Part shown: one piece after another, positions 7,900-17,214 of the stretch
How positions within the stretch are numbered: the stretch's first letter is position 1
Layout of the letters: each line of letters opens with the position of its first letter
Assembly (NCBI GenBank): GCA_030447275.1
Contig: JAUJPF010000008.1
Coordinates: 59,448-123,447, forward strand
Direction of reading: 5' to 3'
From: Solirubrobacteraceae bacterium
GTDB lineage: Bacteria > Actinomycetota > Thermoleophilia > Solirubrobacterales > Solirubrobacteraceae
DNA: 64,000 bases
Notes under the pieces: generated by a model
Seen by the model: the letters and a program-made list of their open reading frames with translations, nothing else
Told to the model about the DNA's origin: nothing
The model's database searches: none
Translations under genes and position numbers: made by a program

Positions 7900-10217
7900 C
7901 AGCGCGCGAGGCGGACGGCAGCGATCCGGGCGCCGCTGAACCGGTTGCCGCCGACATGGGCGGCGTTCAGCACCGCGACCCGCCCCGAGACGGCGCCTTC
8001 GGTCTCGCACACGTCGAACGTGAGGGAGCGGCTCGGCGGCTGGGCATCGCCGAACGTCACATCCCGGGGAGCGCCGCCCAGCTCGACCTGGACCCTCGCA
8101 GGCTGCGCGTCGGCGTTGGGCGCCACAAGGTCGATCCTGACGCGGTGGCCGCCCATGACCCGCAGCTCCGCGTCGCGCACGACCTGCCCGTCGGTGTCGA
8201 GGGACGGTGCGAGCCACGTCACGCGCCACGGCCGGGCGGGCCGCACGAGCGCGAGCGTTCCGCCGGGCGACGTCCGCACCGTCTCCGCCTGCACCTGCCA
8301 CAGCGGGGAGTCCACCGAGGTCACGGCGAACTCCGGCAGTGACTTCGAGAGGGCGAGGTCGTCCGCGGCGTAGCTGCCCACCCTCGGAAGCGTGAAGACC
8401 GGGAACGCCGGCAGCGCGAGGTTCAGCTGCCCGAGCGTGTAGAGGTACGTGACCTCATCGTTCCAGAAGAGCGTGTTCCGTTGAGCGGCGTCGCGCTCGC
8501 CGGACTGGTTGTCGATCAGCGGGACCCGCGGGTCTCCGGGCGTTGCCCGATCGACCCAGCCGTGGTCGGCGAACGCGATGTCCGGCGTCAGGCCGCCGAT
8601 GTCCTTGAGCTTGCCGTACACCCCCGAGAACGCGTAGGTGGCCATGAAGAGCTGCAGCGCGACGGCCGGCACGAGCGCCAGGGCGCGACCGCGCCGCCCC
8701 CGCCCCCACGCGAGGGCCGCGCCGCCCGCGAGCAGGAGGCAGACGAGACCCAGCAGATCGCGACCGGTGAGCAGCCCGGCCAGCCCGAAGACGTCGAAGA
8801 CCGTGCGCTCCAGGCGGGGCAGGAGGTGGCTGGACGAGAGGCTGACGGGTCCGAGGAAGAGCTGCTCGCCACTGCTCTGGACGCCGACGGGAACGGTGAA
8901 CAGCACGAGCGACAGCGCCGCGCCGCCGCCCGCGAGCCACCGCCGCGGCACGTCGCCCCGGTCGAACGCGGCGAGGGCGCCGATCCACAGGAACGGGACC
9001 GCGTAGATGAAGTAGCGCTCCTCGGAGCGGAACTCGAGGAAGCCGCCCTGCGCCCACAGCGTGCCCGCGAACAGGACGCCGACGAGCGTCAGCGCGAGCG
9101 CCGCGAAGCGGAACGACTCCGGCTCCTCGCGACGCCCGAGCGCACCGACCACCCACGCCGTCGCGAGGATCGCCGGCAGCACCCCCACGCCGAGCGCGAG
9201 CATCTCGACCTCCCACAGCAGGCCGAGCCCGAAGTTGCCGGGGACGCCGTCGCGTCGGCCGATCTCGTAGTAGGGGCCCGCCACCTCCCGCAGCCCGCCG
9301 GTGAGCGCGCCGGCGAGCAGCAGCCCGAGCGCCACGACGACCACGAGCGCCGCGGAGGCCGCCGTGACGGGGAAACGGCGCCCGGTCGCGCCCAGCAGCG
9401 CGCGCCAGCCGACGGTGCGATGGCGCTCGACGACGAGGAGGACGACGGCCCAGGCGGGCGCGAGCGCGACGAACTGCACCCGCGTCAGGACGAGGGCGAG
9501 CAGCAGCGCGACCACGAGGCCGTCGCGCCCGGCGGACGGCCTCTCGAGCGCCCGCAGCATCGCGAGCGCGGTGCATGCGAAGAGCAGGTACGCGAGGCTT
9601 TCGGAGAACATGATCGTCGCCAGCGTCAGCCACGGCACGGCGACCGACAGCAGGCCGGCGGCAACGGCGCTCCAGCGCGACGACATCACCCGCCGCGCGA
9701 GCAGAGCGACCGGCAGCGCGGTTGCGGCGAAGAGCACTCCGTTGAGCGCGCGAGCGAGCCGGATGGCGACGTCGCCGTCGAAGAGCGCGAACAGCGGGGA
9801 GACGAGGAACGAGTAGAGCCGGGCGGCGCCGCGCGACGTCGTCTCGTGGAACGGACCGAGCGGGAAGTCGTTCCCGTGCTGGACGGCGGCGAGCTTGTAG
9901 ACCGACTCGTCGAGGGCGGCGATCGTCACCTGGAGCCCGGTGAGCACGCCGACCAGCGCGACGGCGAGCGCTCCGCCGATCAGCACTCCGGCGGGCAGCA
10001 TCTCGCGATCCAGGCGCGGCCGCGCCCGGGTGCGCTCGGCGACGGGATGATCGGCTTCGTGGCCCGGGTGGTCGCCCGTCCGCGGATCGCGGATGCCGGG
10101 CGGCGACGGCCGAAGGGGGACAGTGGCTCCGCCACGGACCCCTTCGGCGGGTGCCGATCCGGCGCCGCGAGACGCGCTCGGGCGGCCGCGCGGGTCGCGG
10201 ACCCGGTCGTCCGGCAT
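7896..10217 (-). CDS. ArnT/PMT-like integral membrane glycosyltransferase
   Basis: 773 residues. After a polar, proline-rich N-terminus of about 85 residues there are about 11-13 hydrophobic helices. The first periplasmic loop carries the acidic pair ALDESVYKL that acts in PMT/ArnT enzymes. The last about 230 residues form a soluble, probably extracytoplasmic domain rich in beta strands. The protein should use a polyprenyl-phosphate sugar as donor, which fits the synthase at 6675. ATG 10217 lies 2 nt after the stop of the GT2 gene upstream on the same strand, so the two are probably co-transcribed. Confidence 0.82.
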   Translation of the reverse strand: MPDDRVRDPRGRPSASRGAGSAPAEGVRGGATVPLRPSPPGIRDPRTGDHPGHEADHPVAERTRARPRLDREMLPAGVLIGGALAVALVGVLTGLQVTIAALDESVYKLAAVQHGNDFPLGPFHETTSRGAARLYSFLVSPLFALFDGDVAIRLARALNGVLFAATALPVALLARRVMSSRWSAVAAGLLSVAVPWLTLATIMFSESLAYLLFACTALAMLRALERPSAGRDGLVVALLLALVLTRVQFVALAPAWAVVLLVVERHRTVGWRALLGATGRRFPVTAASAALVVVVALGLLLAGALTGGLREVAGPYYEIGRRDGVPGNFGLGLLWEVEMLALGVGVLPAILATAWVVGALGRREEPESFRFAALALTLVGVLFAGTLWAQGGFLEFRSEERYFIYAVPFLWIGALAAFDRGDVPRRWLAGGGAALSLVLFTVPVGVQSSGEQLFLGPVSLSSSHLLPRLERTVFDVFGLAGLLTGRDLLGLVCLLLAGGAALAWGRGRRGRALALVPAVALQLFMATYAFSGVYGKLKDIGGLTPDIAFADHGWVDRATPGDPRVPLIDNQSGERDAAQRNTLFWNDEVTYLYTLGQLNLALPAFPVFTLPRVGSYAADDLALSKSLPEFAVTSVDSPLWQVQAETVRTSPGGTLALVRPARPWRVTWLAPSLDTDGQVVRDAELRVMGGHRVRIDLVAPNADAQPARVQVELGGAPRDVTFGDAQPPSRSLTFDVCETEGAVSGRVAVLNAAHVGGNRFSGARIAAVRLARC

Positions 10218-10219
10218 CG

Positions 10220-11422
10220 TCAGCGGGCCCGGCGGAGCCCGAGGATGCTCAGGAGGAACGAGGAGAAGAAGACCTGGACGCCGACGATGATCAGCGTCGC
10301 GGCGACGACCATCAGCCGCTCCTCGGAGAGCTCGCCGAACCCGCGGTCGATCCACTCGACCACGATGACGCCGGCGATCACGGCGCCGACGAGGCCGACC
10401 GCGCCGCCGAGCATCAGCCCGTGCTCGAGCCGGAAGCGCGCGCGCATGCGGTCGAACCACGGGTCCTTGTCACCGAGGAAGTAGGTCCCGTACGCGTGGG
10501 CGCAGAGGCCGAGGGCCAGCACCTGCGTGCCGACGATCATGGCCAGCGCGGCGGCGACGATCGCGTGCAGCTGCCACTCGCGCCCGAAGACCTCGACGCC
10601 GGTCAGCGAGATCGCGGCGGCTATCGCCCCGAGGACGAACAGCGCCGCGCCGGGCACGACGAAGAGGTGCGTCGGCGAGTGCACGAGCAGGAAGCGCAGG
10701 TGGCGCCAGCCGTCGCGGAAGCTCGAGAGCTTCGACTCGCCGCCACGCGGGTGGTACTCGATCGGGAACTGGCGGATGTCCAGCCCCTCCTTGGCCGCGC
10801 GGATGACCATCTCCGACGCGAACTCCATGCCCGTCGTGCGCAGGTCGAGCCGCGGGAGCACCTCCCGGCGCACCGCGCGCATCCCGCAGTGGGCGTCGTT
10901 GACGCCGGTGCGGAAGAAGAGGTTGAGCAGGCCGGTGAGGACCGGGTTGCCGACGTAGCGGTGCAGCCACGGCATCGCGCCCGGGTGGATGTTGTCCATC
11001 CGGTCGCCGATGACCATCTCCCCGCCGGCCTCGAGCTCTGCCACGAACCGCGGGATCTCGGCCCAGTCGTACGTCAGGTCGGCGTCGGCCATGACGATGT
11101 AGCGCCCGCGCGCCGCCGCCAGGCCGGCGAGGTAGGCCGACCCGTAGCCGCGGCGCGGCTCGGAGACGACGCGCGCGCCGGCGGCCTCGGCCAGCTCGGC
11201 GCTGCGGTCCTCCGAGGCGTTGTCGGCGACGACGACCTCCCCGGAGAGCCCGTTCTCGGCGAGGACGCCGAGCGCGCGGGTCACGCACGTCTCGATGTTC
11301 GCCTCCTCGTTGAGGCAGGGGATCACCACCGACACGGTCGGCTCGGTGTGCGCGCCGGACTCGGGCAGCGCGGCGGGTGTGGCCTGCGTGGTGCTCACTG
11401 ACCTGGAGAACGAAGGACGCAC
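10220..11422 (-). CDS. Glycosyltransferase family 2 with C-terminal membrane helices
   Basis: A 400-residue protein with a cytoplasmic GT-A domain (VSVVIPCLNEEANI, ADNASEDRS, MADADLTYDWAE as DXD, NDAHCGMRAV) followed by four or more hydrophobic segments from about residue 245. This arrangement is typical of enzymes that glycosylate polyprenyl phosphate. It is transcribed together with the ArnT-like gene and may provide its donor. The start is uncertain: GTG 11422 is annotated, but GTG 11398 (VSTTQATP) gives a more ordinary N-terminus. A TACCAT box is present at 11453-11448 on the minus strand. Confidence 0.85.
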   Translation of the reverse strand: MRPSFSRSVSTTQATPAALPESGAHTEPTVSVVIPCLNEEANIETCVTRALGVLAENGLSGEVVVADNASEDRSAELAEAAGARVVSEPRRGYGSAYLAGLAAARGRYIVMADADLTYDWAEIPRFVAELEAGGEMVIGDRMDNIHPGAMPWLHRYVGNPVLTGLLNLFFRTGVNDAHCGMRAVRREVLPRLDLRTTGMEFASEMVIRAAKEGLDIRQFPIEYHPRGGESKLSSFRDGWRHLRFLLVHSPTHLFVVPGAALFVLGAIAAAISLTGVEVFGREWQLHAIVAAALAMIVGTQVLALGLCAHAYGTYFLGDKDPWFDRMRARFRLEHGLMLGGAVGLVGAVIAGVIVVEWIDRGFGELSEERLMVVAATLIIVGVQVFFSSFLLSILGLRRAR

Positions 11423-11504
11423 GGAGAAGTCGCGGACGCCCGCACGGATGGTAGCCGGGGCTCCGGAGGCGACGGGCGGGCGGCGGACCAGAACCTTCGG
11501 CGGC

Positions 11505-11510
11505 TACCCT
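11505..11510 (+). promoter_or_regulatory. Putative -10 box upstream of glf
   Basis: TACCCT lies 14 nt before ATG 11525, giving a leader of only a few bases. Confidence 0.4.
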
Positions 11511-11524
11511 CGTTCACCGACCTG

Positions 11525-12658
11525 ATGGGCAACGACTTCAACACCCTCATCGTGGGCGCGGGCTACGCGGGCTCGATCATGGCCGAGCGCCTGGCCACCG
11601 AGCTGGACCAGCGCATCCTCGTCATCGATCGTCGCGATCACATCGCCGGCAACGCGTACGACTACCACGACGAGCACGGCGTGCTGGTCCACCGCTACGG
11701 GCCGCACATCTTCCACACGAACCACATGCCGGTCGTGGACTACCTGTCGCGGTTCACCGAGTGGCGGCCGTACGAGCACCGCGTCGTCACGCGCGCCAAG
11801 GACGACCTGCTCGTCCCCATGCCGATCAACCGCACGACGATCAACATGCTCTACGGGCTCGACCTGCGGACCGACGACGAGGTCGAGGCGTTCTACGCCG
11901 AGCGCCGCGAGCCGGTCGAGCTGATGAAGACCTCGGAGGACGCCGTCGTCGCCAAGGTCGGGCGCGAGCTGTACGAGCTGTTCTTCCGCGGCTACACGCG
12001 CAAGCAGTGGCAGCGCGATCCGAGCGAGCTGCACGCGTCGGTGTGCGCGCGGATCCCGATCCGCACGAACACCGACGACCGCTACTTCACCGACAGCTTC
12101 CAGCAGATGCCGGCCGAGGGCTACACGCGGATGTTCGAGCGGATGCTCGACCACCCGAACATCGAGGTCCGGCTCCGCACGGAGTTCGACGACGTGCGTG
12201 ATGACCTGACGTATGACCACCTCGTCTACACGGGCACGATCGACGGGTTCTTCGACCACCGCTACGGCGAGCTGCCGTACCGGTCGCTCGAGTTCGAGCT
12301 CAAGAACGAGCCGACGCCGGGCGGCGGGCTGCTCCAGCCGGTCGCGTCGGTCAACGAGCCCGACTACGACGTCCCGTACACCCGGACGACCGAGTACCGG
12401 CACATGACCGGGCAGGTCGCCGAGTCGTCGAGCTACCACGTCGAGTACCCGCGGTCGGAGGGCGAGCCCTACTACCCGATCCCCAACGACGAGACCCGGG
12501 CGCTCTACAAGCGCTACGAGGCGCTCGCCGATGCGCTCGACGACGTCACCTTCGTGGGTCGCCTCGCCCGCTACCAGTACCTCGACATGCACCAGGTCGT
12601 CGCCCAGGCGCTGACGACGTACGAGAAGCTCGCTACCAGGCTCGCCGCGCCAGCGTGA
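11525..12658 (+). CDS. glf: UDP-galactopyranose mutase
   Basis: The 377-residue protein has the usual length. It opens with the FAD-binding motif LIVGAGYAGSIMAE, then RDHIAGNAYD, RYGPHIFHTN and FRGYTRKQW, all signatures of bacterial UDP-galactopyranose mutase. It interconverts UDP-galactopyranose and UDP-galactofuranose using reduced FAD, supplying galactofuranose for cell-surface glycans. The next gene overlaps by 4 bp (GTGA) and is a family-2 glycosyltransferase, so some of the following transferases are likely galactofuranosyltransferases. That last point is inference from context. Confidence 0.97.
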   Translation: MGNDFNTLIVGAGYAGSIMAERLATELDQRILVIDRRDHIAGNAYDYHDEHGVLVHRYGPHIFHTNHMPVVDYLSRFTEWRPYEHRVVTRAKDDLLVPMPINRTTINMLYGLDLRTDDEVEAFYAERREPVELMKTSEDAVVAKVGRELYELFFRGYTRKQWQRDPSELHASVCARIPIRTNTDDRYFTDSFQQMPAEGYTRMFERMLDHPNIEVRLRTEFDDVRDDLTYDHLVYTGTIDGFFDHRYGELPYRSLEFELKNEPTPGGGLLQPVASVNEPDYDVPYTRTTEYRHMTGQVAESSSYHVEYPRSEGEPYYPIPNDETRALYKRYEALADALDDVTFVGRLARYQYLDMHQVVAQALTTYEKLATRLAAPA

Positions 12659-13635
12659 CGCCCCGCGTCTCGCTCCTCATCCCGAATCGCAACAACGAGC
12701 CGGCGCTGGAGCTCGTCTTCGAGAAGCTGGCCGAGCACACGACGTACCCGGACTTCGAGGTCGTCGTCGTCGACGACGGCTCCGACGACCGGTCGCGCGA
12801 GATCCTCCAGCGCTGGCATGACAGCGGGCGCTTCGAGCGCTTCGTCGTGCACGAGCAGCCGCCGTCGGGCGTCGTCGTCGCGCTCAACAAGGGGCTCGAG
12901 CTGGCGACCGGCGAGATCATCGTCCAGCTCGACGCCGACGCGACCGTCGAGACGCCGGGGTGGCTCGGCCGGATGGTCGAGTTCTTCAGCTCCGACGACG
13001 GGATCGGCGTCGTCTCGCCGCGCATCGTGTTCGACACCGGCTTCGTGCACGCCTACGGCGTGAACATCGTGGTGCCGGAGGGGCTGCACGACCGCGGCAC
13101 GCAGATCACCGAGGACGTCGGCCGCCGCACTCTGCACCAGAACGTCAAGCGGTTCAAGGAGGCGCAGGTGCCGTACGGCAGCGACGCGGTGCAGGTCGAC
13201 ACCGGCATCGGCTGCTGCATGATGTACCGCAAGGCCGACGCGCTGGCGGTCGGCGGCTACGACATGGGCTTCCAGCCCGTCTGGTTCGACGACCTCGACC
13301 TCGCGCTCTCGATCCGCCACAAGCTGTCGAAGAGCAACTACTTCCTGCCGTCGGCGCACGTCATCCACCACGTCACGCTGCGCCACACGCGCGAGGCGCC
13401 GCCGACGCCGCGCGAGCGCGTCGAGGCGCGGATCGGGCAGATCATGCCCGCGCGCGTCAAGGCGCGGGTCATCGCGCGCACCGGCGTGGGCGGCGGGCGC
13501 CCCGAGCACATGGAGCGGCTGCGCCGCCACTACGCCTACTGGCGCGAGAAGTGGGGCTGGGACCTCTTGAACCCGGACATGGCCGAGGTGCGGCGCCGCT
13601 ACGACGGCTCGCAGCTCTTGTGGAGGGAGTCGTGA
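12655..13635 (+). CDS. Glycosyltransferase family 2
   Basis: 326 residues. GTG 12655 overlaps the glf stop. Motifs are VSLLIPNRNNEPAL, VVVDDGSDDRS, VQLDADATVE (DXD), GIGCCMMYRKAD and WFDDLDLALSIR (the ED-type catalytic region). No membrane segments are seen, so it is a cytoplasmic sugar transferase. Coupling to glf makes galactofuranosyl transfer a reasonable guess, but family-2 specificity cannot be read from sequence. Confidence 0.88.
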   Translation: MTPRVSLLIPNRNNEPALELVFEKLAEHTTYPDFEVVVVDDGSDDRSREILQRWHDSGRFERFVVHEQPPSGVVVALNKGLELATGEIIVQLDADATVETPGWLGRMVEFFSSDDGIGVVSPRIVFDTGFVHAYGVNIVVPEGLHDRGTQITEDVGRRTLHQNVKRFKEAQVPYGSDAVQVDTGIGCCMMYRKADALAVGGYDMGFQPVWFDDLDLALSIRHKLSKSNYFLPSAHVIHHVTLRHTREAPPTPRERVEARIGQIMPARVKARVIARTGVGGGRPEHMERLRRHYAYWREKWGWDLLNPDMAEVRRRYDGSQLLWRES

Positions 13636-14507
13636 GCGAGCGGGTCTGCGCGGTCGTCGTGACCTACAACCGTCAGGGGATCCTGCGGGAGTGCCTCGCC
13701 GCGGTCACCGGGCAGACGCGCGCGCCCGACACCGTGCTCGTCGTCGACAACGCCTCGACCGACGGCACCCCGGACATGGTGCGAGCGGAGTTCCCGTCGG
13801 CCGAGCTGCTGGAGCTGGCGACGAACGAGGGCTCGTCCGGCGGCTTTCATGAGGGGATGAAGGCCGCGACGGAGCGCGGCTTCGACTGGCTGTGGGTGAT
13901 GGACGACGACACCATCCCGAACCCGGACGCGCTCGAGATCCTGCTCGACGCGCGCAACCACCTCAACGGGTTCCGCGAGCCGGCGCTGCTGGCCTCGAAG
14001 GTGCTCTGGACCGACGGCGCGATGCACCCGATGAACTGGCCCGGCCCGGCGATGGCCGACTTCAACGGCTTCATCGAGGGCCTCGAGCGCGGCATCATGC
14101 CGATCCGGGCGAACACGTTCCCCTCGCTGCTCGTCAGGCGCGAGGCCGTCGAGAAGTACGGCCCGCCGCGCAAGGGGTTCTTCATCTGGGCCGACGACAT
14201 CGACTTCACGCAGCGGATCCTCCGCCACGAGGCCGGCTACATGATCCCGCGCAGCGTCGCGGTCCACAAGACGAAGACCGCGCACAAGCCGTGGGAGGGC
14301 AAGGCGCGCTTCTACTACGCGGTCCGCAACGGGCTGTTCATCCTGCGCGGCGACACGCTGAGCCCGAAGGAGAAGTTCGGCTGGCTGCTGCTCGTCTGCT
14401 CGCAGATCCAGCGCTTCTTCGCGACCGAGGGCGTCAAGCCGTGGACGCTCCGCGTCGTGATGCGCGGGCTGCGCGACGGCGTGCTGAAGCCGCGGCCGAC
14501 GCTCTAG
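13632..14507 (+). CDS. Glycosyltransferase family 2 (triple-Asp type)
   Basis: 291 residues from GTG 13632, overlapping the previous stop by 4 bp. It has VCAVVVTYNR, VVDNASTDGTPD, LWVMDDDTIPNPDAL and FIWADDIDFTQRI. The MDDDTIP motif is shared with the gene at 16323 and, in modified form, 18123, so these three are paralogues. This subgroup resembles rhamnosyl/galactofuranosyl transferases of actinobacterial cell walls. Located between a glf-linked transferase and a flippase in one operon. Confidence 0.88.
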   Translation: MSERVCAVVVTYNRQGILRECLAAVTGQTRAPDTVLVVDNASTDGTPDMVRAEFPSAELLELATNEGSSGGFHEGMKAATERGFDWLWVMDDDTIPNPDALEILLDARNHLNGFREPALLASKVLWTDGAMHPMNWPGPAMADFNGFIEGLERGIMPIRANTFPSLLVRREAVEKYGPPRKGFFIWADDIDFTQRILRHEAGYMIPRSVAVHKTKTAHKPWEGKARFYYAVRNGLFILRGDTLSPKEKFGWLLLVCSQIQRFFATEGVKPWTLRVVMRGLRDGVLKPRPTL

Positions 14508-14516
14508 GCGCCGCCC

Positions 14517-15971
14517 GTGCGGCGCACGCTGACCGGCTTCGCGGCGATGAGCGGCGCGACGCTGTTCGCGCAGTTCATCGGCTTCTTCGTGCTCGCGGTG
14601 ATCGCGCGGCGGCTCGGCCCGCAGGACATCGGCTCCTACGCGTTCGCGCTGAGCCTGATGGGCTACTTCGCGATCCCCGCCAACTTCGGCATCACCGCGC
14701 TGGCGCTGCGCGAGCTGGCGCGCCGGCCCGAGCGCGTCAAGCCGCTGCTCGGCGAGATCATGGCCCTCCAGGGGGTCCTCTGCGCGGCGCCGTACCTGCT
14801 GCTCGTCGCGCTCGCGCCCGTGCTCGCGGCCGACGACACGTCGCAGCGGCTGATCCCGATCGTCGGCCTGACGTTCGCGATCGAGGCGGCGTCGCTCGGC
14901 TTCGTGCTCTTCGGCTACCAGCGCTTCGGGATCATGGCCTTCGCGCGCGTCGCCGGGGCGGTGACGTTCGCCGTGCTCGTCGTCCTGTTCGTCCACGAGG
15001 GCGACGTGACGCCGCTGTCGTGGATCCACCTCGCCGGCGTCGGCGCGACCTCGGTGGTGACCGCGATCGCCGTGCTGCGCCTGTCGGGCCGGCCGCGGCT
15101 CGAGGTGCGTCCGCGCGACCTCGTGCGCCGGTTCCGGGCCGGCGTGCCGCTGGGGGTGTCGGCGGTGATGATCTCCGTCTACTACACGATCGACGCCGTG
15201 CTGCTCGGCTACATGAAGGGCACGGAGGAGGTCGGCCAGTACGCGGTCGCCTACCGGATCCCGCTGGCGATCCTGGCGTTCGGCGCGCTCTGGGGGTCGG
15301 TGCTGTTCCCGCACCTGAGCGCGCTCGCCGAGCGCTCGCGCACCGAGGTCCGCGAGCAGGCCGGCTACTTCGCGTCGCTCGCGCTCGTCGCGTCGATCCC
15401 CTTGCTCGCCGGGGCGCTCGTCGTCGGCGAGCAGCTCATCCCCGGGCTGTTCGGGGACGAGTTCGCGCGCGCGGGCACGCCGTTCATCGTCCTCATGTTC
15501 GCCGCCGCCCTGGTGCCGTTCTCGATCAACTGGGGCACGAGCGCGGTCGCCCTCGGCGACGACCGCCACCAGGCCTACGCCGTGTCGCTCGGCGCGGTGG
15601 TCAACCTCGTCGCCAATCTGATCGTGATCCCGGCCTACGGGATGACGGGCGCGGCGGCGACGACCGTCGCCGCCGAGCTCGTGGTCTTCGCCTACCTCGT
15701 CTGGCGGATCAAGGTGCTCGTCGGGCACCCGCCGCTCGACCTCGACCGGATCGGCCGCGCGGCGGCCGCGACCGCGGCGATGGTGCTCGTGCTCGTGCTC
15801 GCCGTCCCCGACGCGTGGACCGCCGGGACGAAGGTGGTGATCGGCGCGATCGTCTTCGTGCTCGTCGCCGCGCCGCTGAGGATCGTCAAGCCGCACGAGC
15901 TGCGCGCGCTGCTGCGCCGCGACCCCGCGGCGGCGGCGGGCGCCGACCCGACGACGGCGGCGGCGCCGTGA
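14517..15971 (+). CDS. Polysaccharide flippase of the MOP superfamily (second copy)
   Basis: 484 residues with about 14 hydrophobic helices. It begins at GTG 14517 (RRTLTGFAAMSGATLFAQF), 9 nt after the upstream stop. The pattern of paired helices and the segment GVPLGVSAVMISVYYTIDAVLLGYM are typical of Wzx-type lipid-linked oligosaccharide flippases. It is the second MOP flippase in the window and lies within the glf-linked operon, so it probably exports the glycan made by the surrounding transferases. Confidence 0.87.
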   Translation: MRRTLTGFAAMSGATLFAQFIGFFVLAVIARRLGPQDIGSYAFALSLMGYFAIPANFGITALALRELARRPERVKPLLGEIMALQGVLCAAPYLLLVALAPVLAADDTSQRLIPIVGLTFAIEAASLGFVLFGYQRFGIMAFARVAGAVTFAVLVVLFVHEGDVTPLSWIHLAGVGATSVVTAIAVLRLSGRPRLEVRPRDLVRRFRAGVPLGVSAVMISVYYTIDAVLLGYMKGTEEVGQYAVAYRIPLAILAFGALWGSVLFPHLSALAERSRTEVREQAGYFASLALVASIPLLAGALVVGEQLIPGLFGDEFARAGTPFIVLMFAAALVPFSINWGTSAVALGDDRHQAYAVSLGAVVNLVANLIVIPAYGMTGAAATTVAAELVVFAYLVWRIKVLVGHPPLDLDRIGRAAAATAAMVLVLVLAVPDAWTAGTKVVIGAIVFVLVAAPLRIVKPHELRALLRRDPAAAAGADPTTAAAP

Positions 15972-16399
15972 CCGCCGCCGGGTGGCGCTTCGAGGTCGCG
16001 CCCGGCGTCGCGCCCGCCCCGGAGTGCCGCGCCGCGCTCGAGGCCGCGCGCGACGCGATGCCCGCGGCCGTCCTCCTTGCCGCGCACGTCCCCGGCGACG
16101 AGGCGTGGCCGCGGATCCTCGACAAGGAGGACGCGATCGAGGCGTGCCGGCACGGGCTCGTCGCGCTGCGCGCGGTGCAGCCGGGCGCCTTGCTCGTCCG
16201 GAGCGGCGTCGCCGACTTCGCCGCGTCGGCCGCGCTGCTCGCGGGCGGGCGGGGCTACCTCGTCCCCGGCGCCGAGGCGACCCGGACCGGCCCCGCACCA
16301 CCGATCGCGCCGCTCCGCCTCCTCACCGCGCCGCACTGGACGCGCGAGGAGCGCCTGTGGCAGCTCTTCCGGCTAGCCCGTCGCGCAGGCCGCGGATGA
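15968..16399 (+). CDS. Hypothetical protein at the operon end
   Basis: A 143-residue frame starting at GTG 15968, which overlaps the flippase stop (GTGA). It contains no motif I recognise. Features are MPAAVLLAAHVPG and a segment ALRAVQPGALLVRSGVADF that could be an alpha/beta fold. The end overlaps the convergent glycosyltransferase at 16323 by 77 bp. The coupled start favours a real gene, but it could be a decayed one. Confidence 0.5.
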   Translation: MTAAGWRFEVAPGVAPAPECRAALEAARDAMPAAVLLAAHVPGDEAWPRILDKEDAIEACRHGLVALRAVQPGALLVRSGVADFAASAALLAGGRGYLVPGAEATRTGPAPPIAPLRLLTAPHWTREERLWQLFRLARRAGRG

Positions 16400-17192
16400 C
16401 GACGTGCGGCGACCCGCCGCCACGCACGTACTGCAACGAGGTGACGGCGAGCAGGTAGAGCAGCGACGCCTTCTCGAGCGTGCTCCACGACCGCCCGCGG
16501 ACCATGAAGAGCGTGTTGCGGGCGTGGTAGTAGAAGCGGTCGCCGGCGCTCGTCACCGCGGTGTACGGCTTGGCCGTGCGGTGCTCGACGACGCTGTCGG
16601 TGACGAGCACCATCCGCCCGCCGCCGCGGGTCACGCGGGCGGTGTACTCGATGTCGTCGCTCCAGATGAAGTAGCGCGCCTCGGGCAGGCCGAAGCGGTC
16701 GACGGCGCTGCGGTGGACGGCGAGCGAGACGAACGTCGACGTGCGCAGCGGCAGCAGCCGCTGCGGCGCCGCCTCGATCAGCGGCTCGATCCGCTCGCGC
16801 TCGAGCCCCGGGACGTTCATCGGGTGAAGCCGCCCGTCCTTCCACACGGCGACGCTCGCGCGCAGGATGGCCGCCGGGTCGTCGGGCTTGAGCAGCGCCG
16901 CCAGCGCCTCGGGGCGCGGGATCGTGTCGTCGTCCATCAGCCACATCCACTCGGCGCCCGCGGCGTGCGCGCGCTCGAGGCCCGCGTGGAAGCCGCCCGC
17001 CCCGCCGACGTTCTCCCCGAGGCGCAGCGCCTCGACGTCGTCCTGCGCGGCGAGGAACGCCGCCGTCCCGTCGCTGCTCGCGTTGTCGACGACGAGGATG
17101 CGGTCGGGCCGCCGCGTCTGCGCGCGCAGCGCGTCGAGGCAGTCGCGCAGGAGCGCGAGCCGGTCACGCGTCACGACGACCGCCCAGATCAC
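16323..17192 (-). CDS. Glycosyltransferase family 2 (triple-Asp type)
   Basis: 289 residues with IWAVVVTRDRLALL, VVDNASSDGTAAF, MWLMDDDTIPRPEAL and FIWSDDIEYTARV. It is a paralogue of the enzyme at 13632, with the same MDDDTIP metal-binding region, but encoded on the opposite strand. Its C-terminus after HVVIRGLRDGL overlaps the plus-strand gene at 15968. Probably a cytoplasmic transferase for one residue of the repeat unit. Confidence 0.88.
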   Translation of the reverse strand: MIWAVVVTRDRLALLRDCLDALRAQTRRPDRILVVDNASSDGTAAFLAAQDDVEALRLGENVGGAGGFHAGLERAHAAGAEWMWLMDDDTIPRPEALAALLKPDDPAAILRASVAVWKDGRLHPMNVPGLERERIEPLIEAAPQRLLPLRTSTFVSLAVHRSAVDRFGLPEARYFIWSDDIEYTARVTRGGGRMVLVTDSVVEHRTAKPYTAVTSAGDRFYYHARNTLFMVRGRSWSTLEKASLLYLLAVTSLQYVRGGGSPHVVIRGLRDGLAGRAATGAPRASSAAR

Positions 17193-17199
17193 GCGCCGC

Positions 17200-17205
17200 T
17201 ACGTT
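17200..17205 (+). promoter_or_regulatory. Putative -10 box for the 17.2-20 kb operon
   Basis: TACGTT is 9 nt before GTG 17215, in the 22-bp divergent gap with the minus-strand gene. Confidence 0.4.
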
Positions 17206-17214
17206 AGCCCGCCT

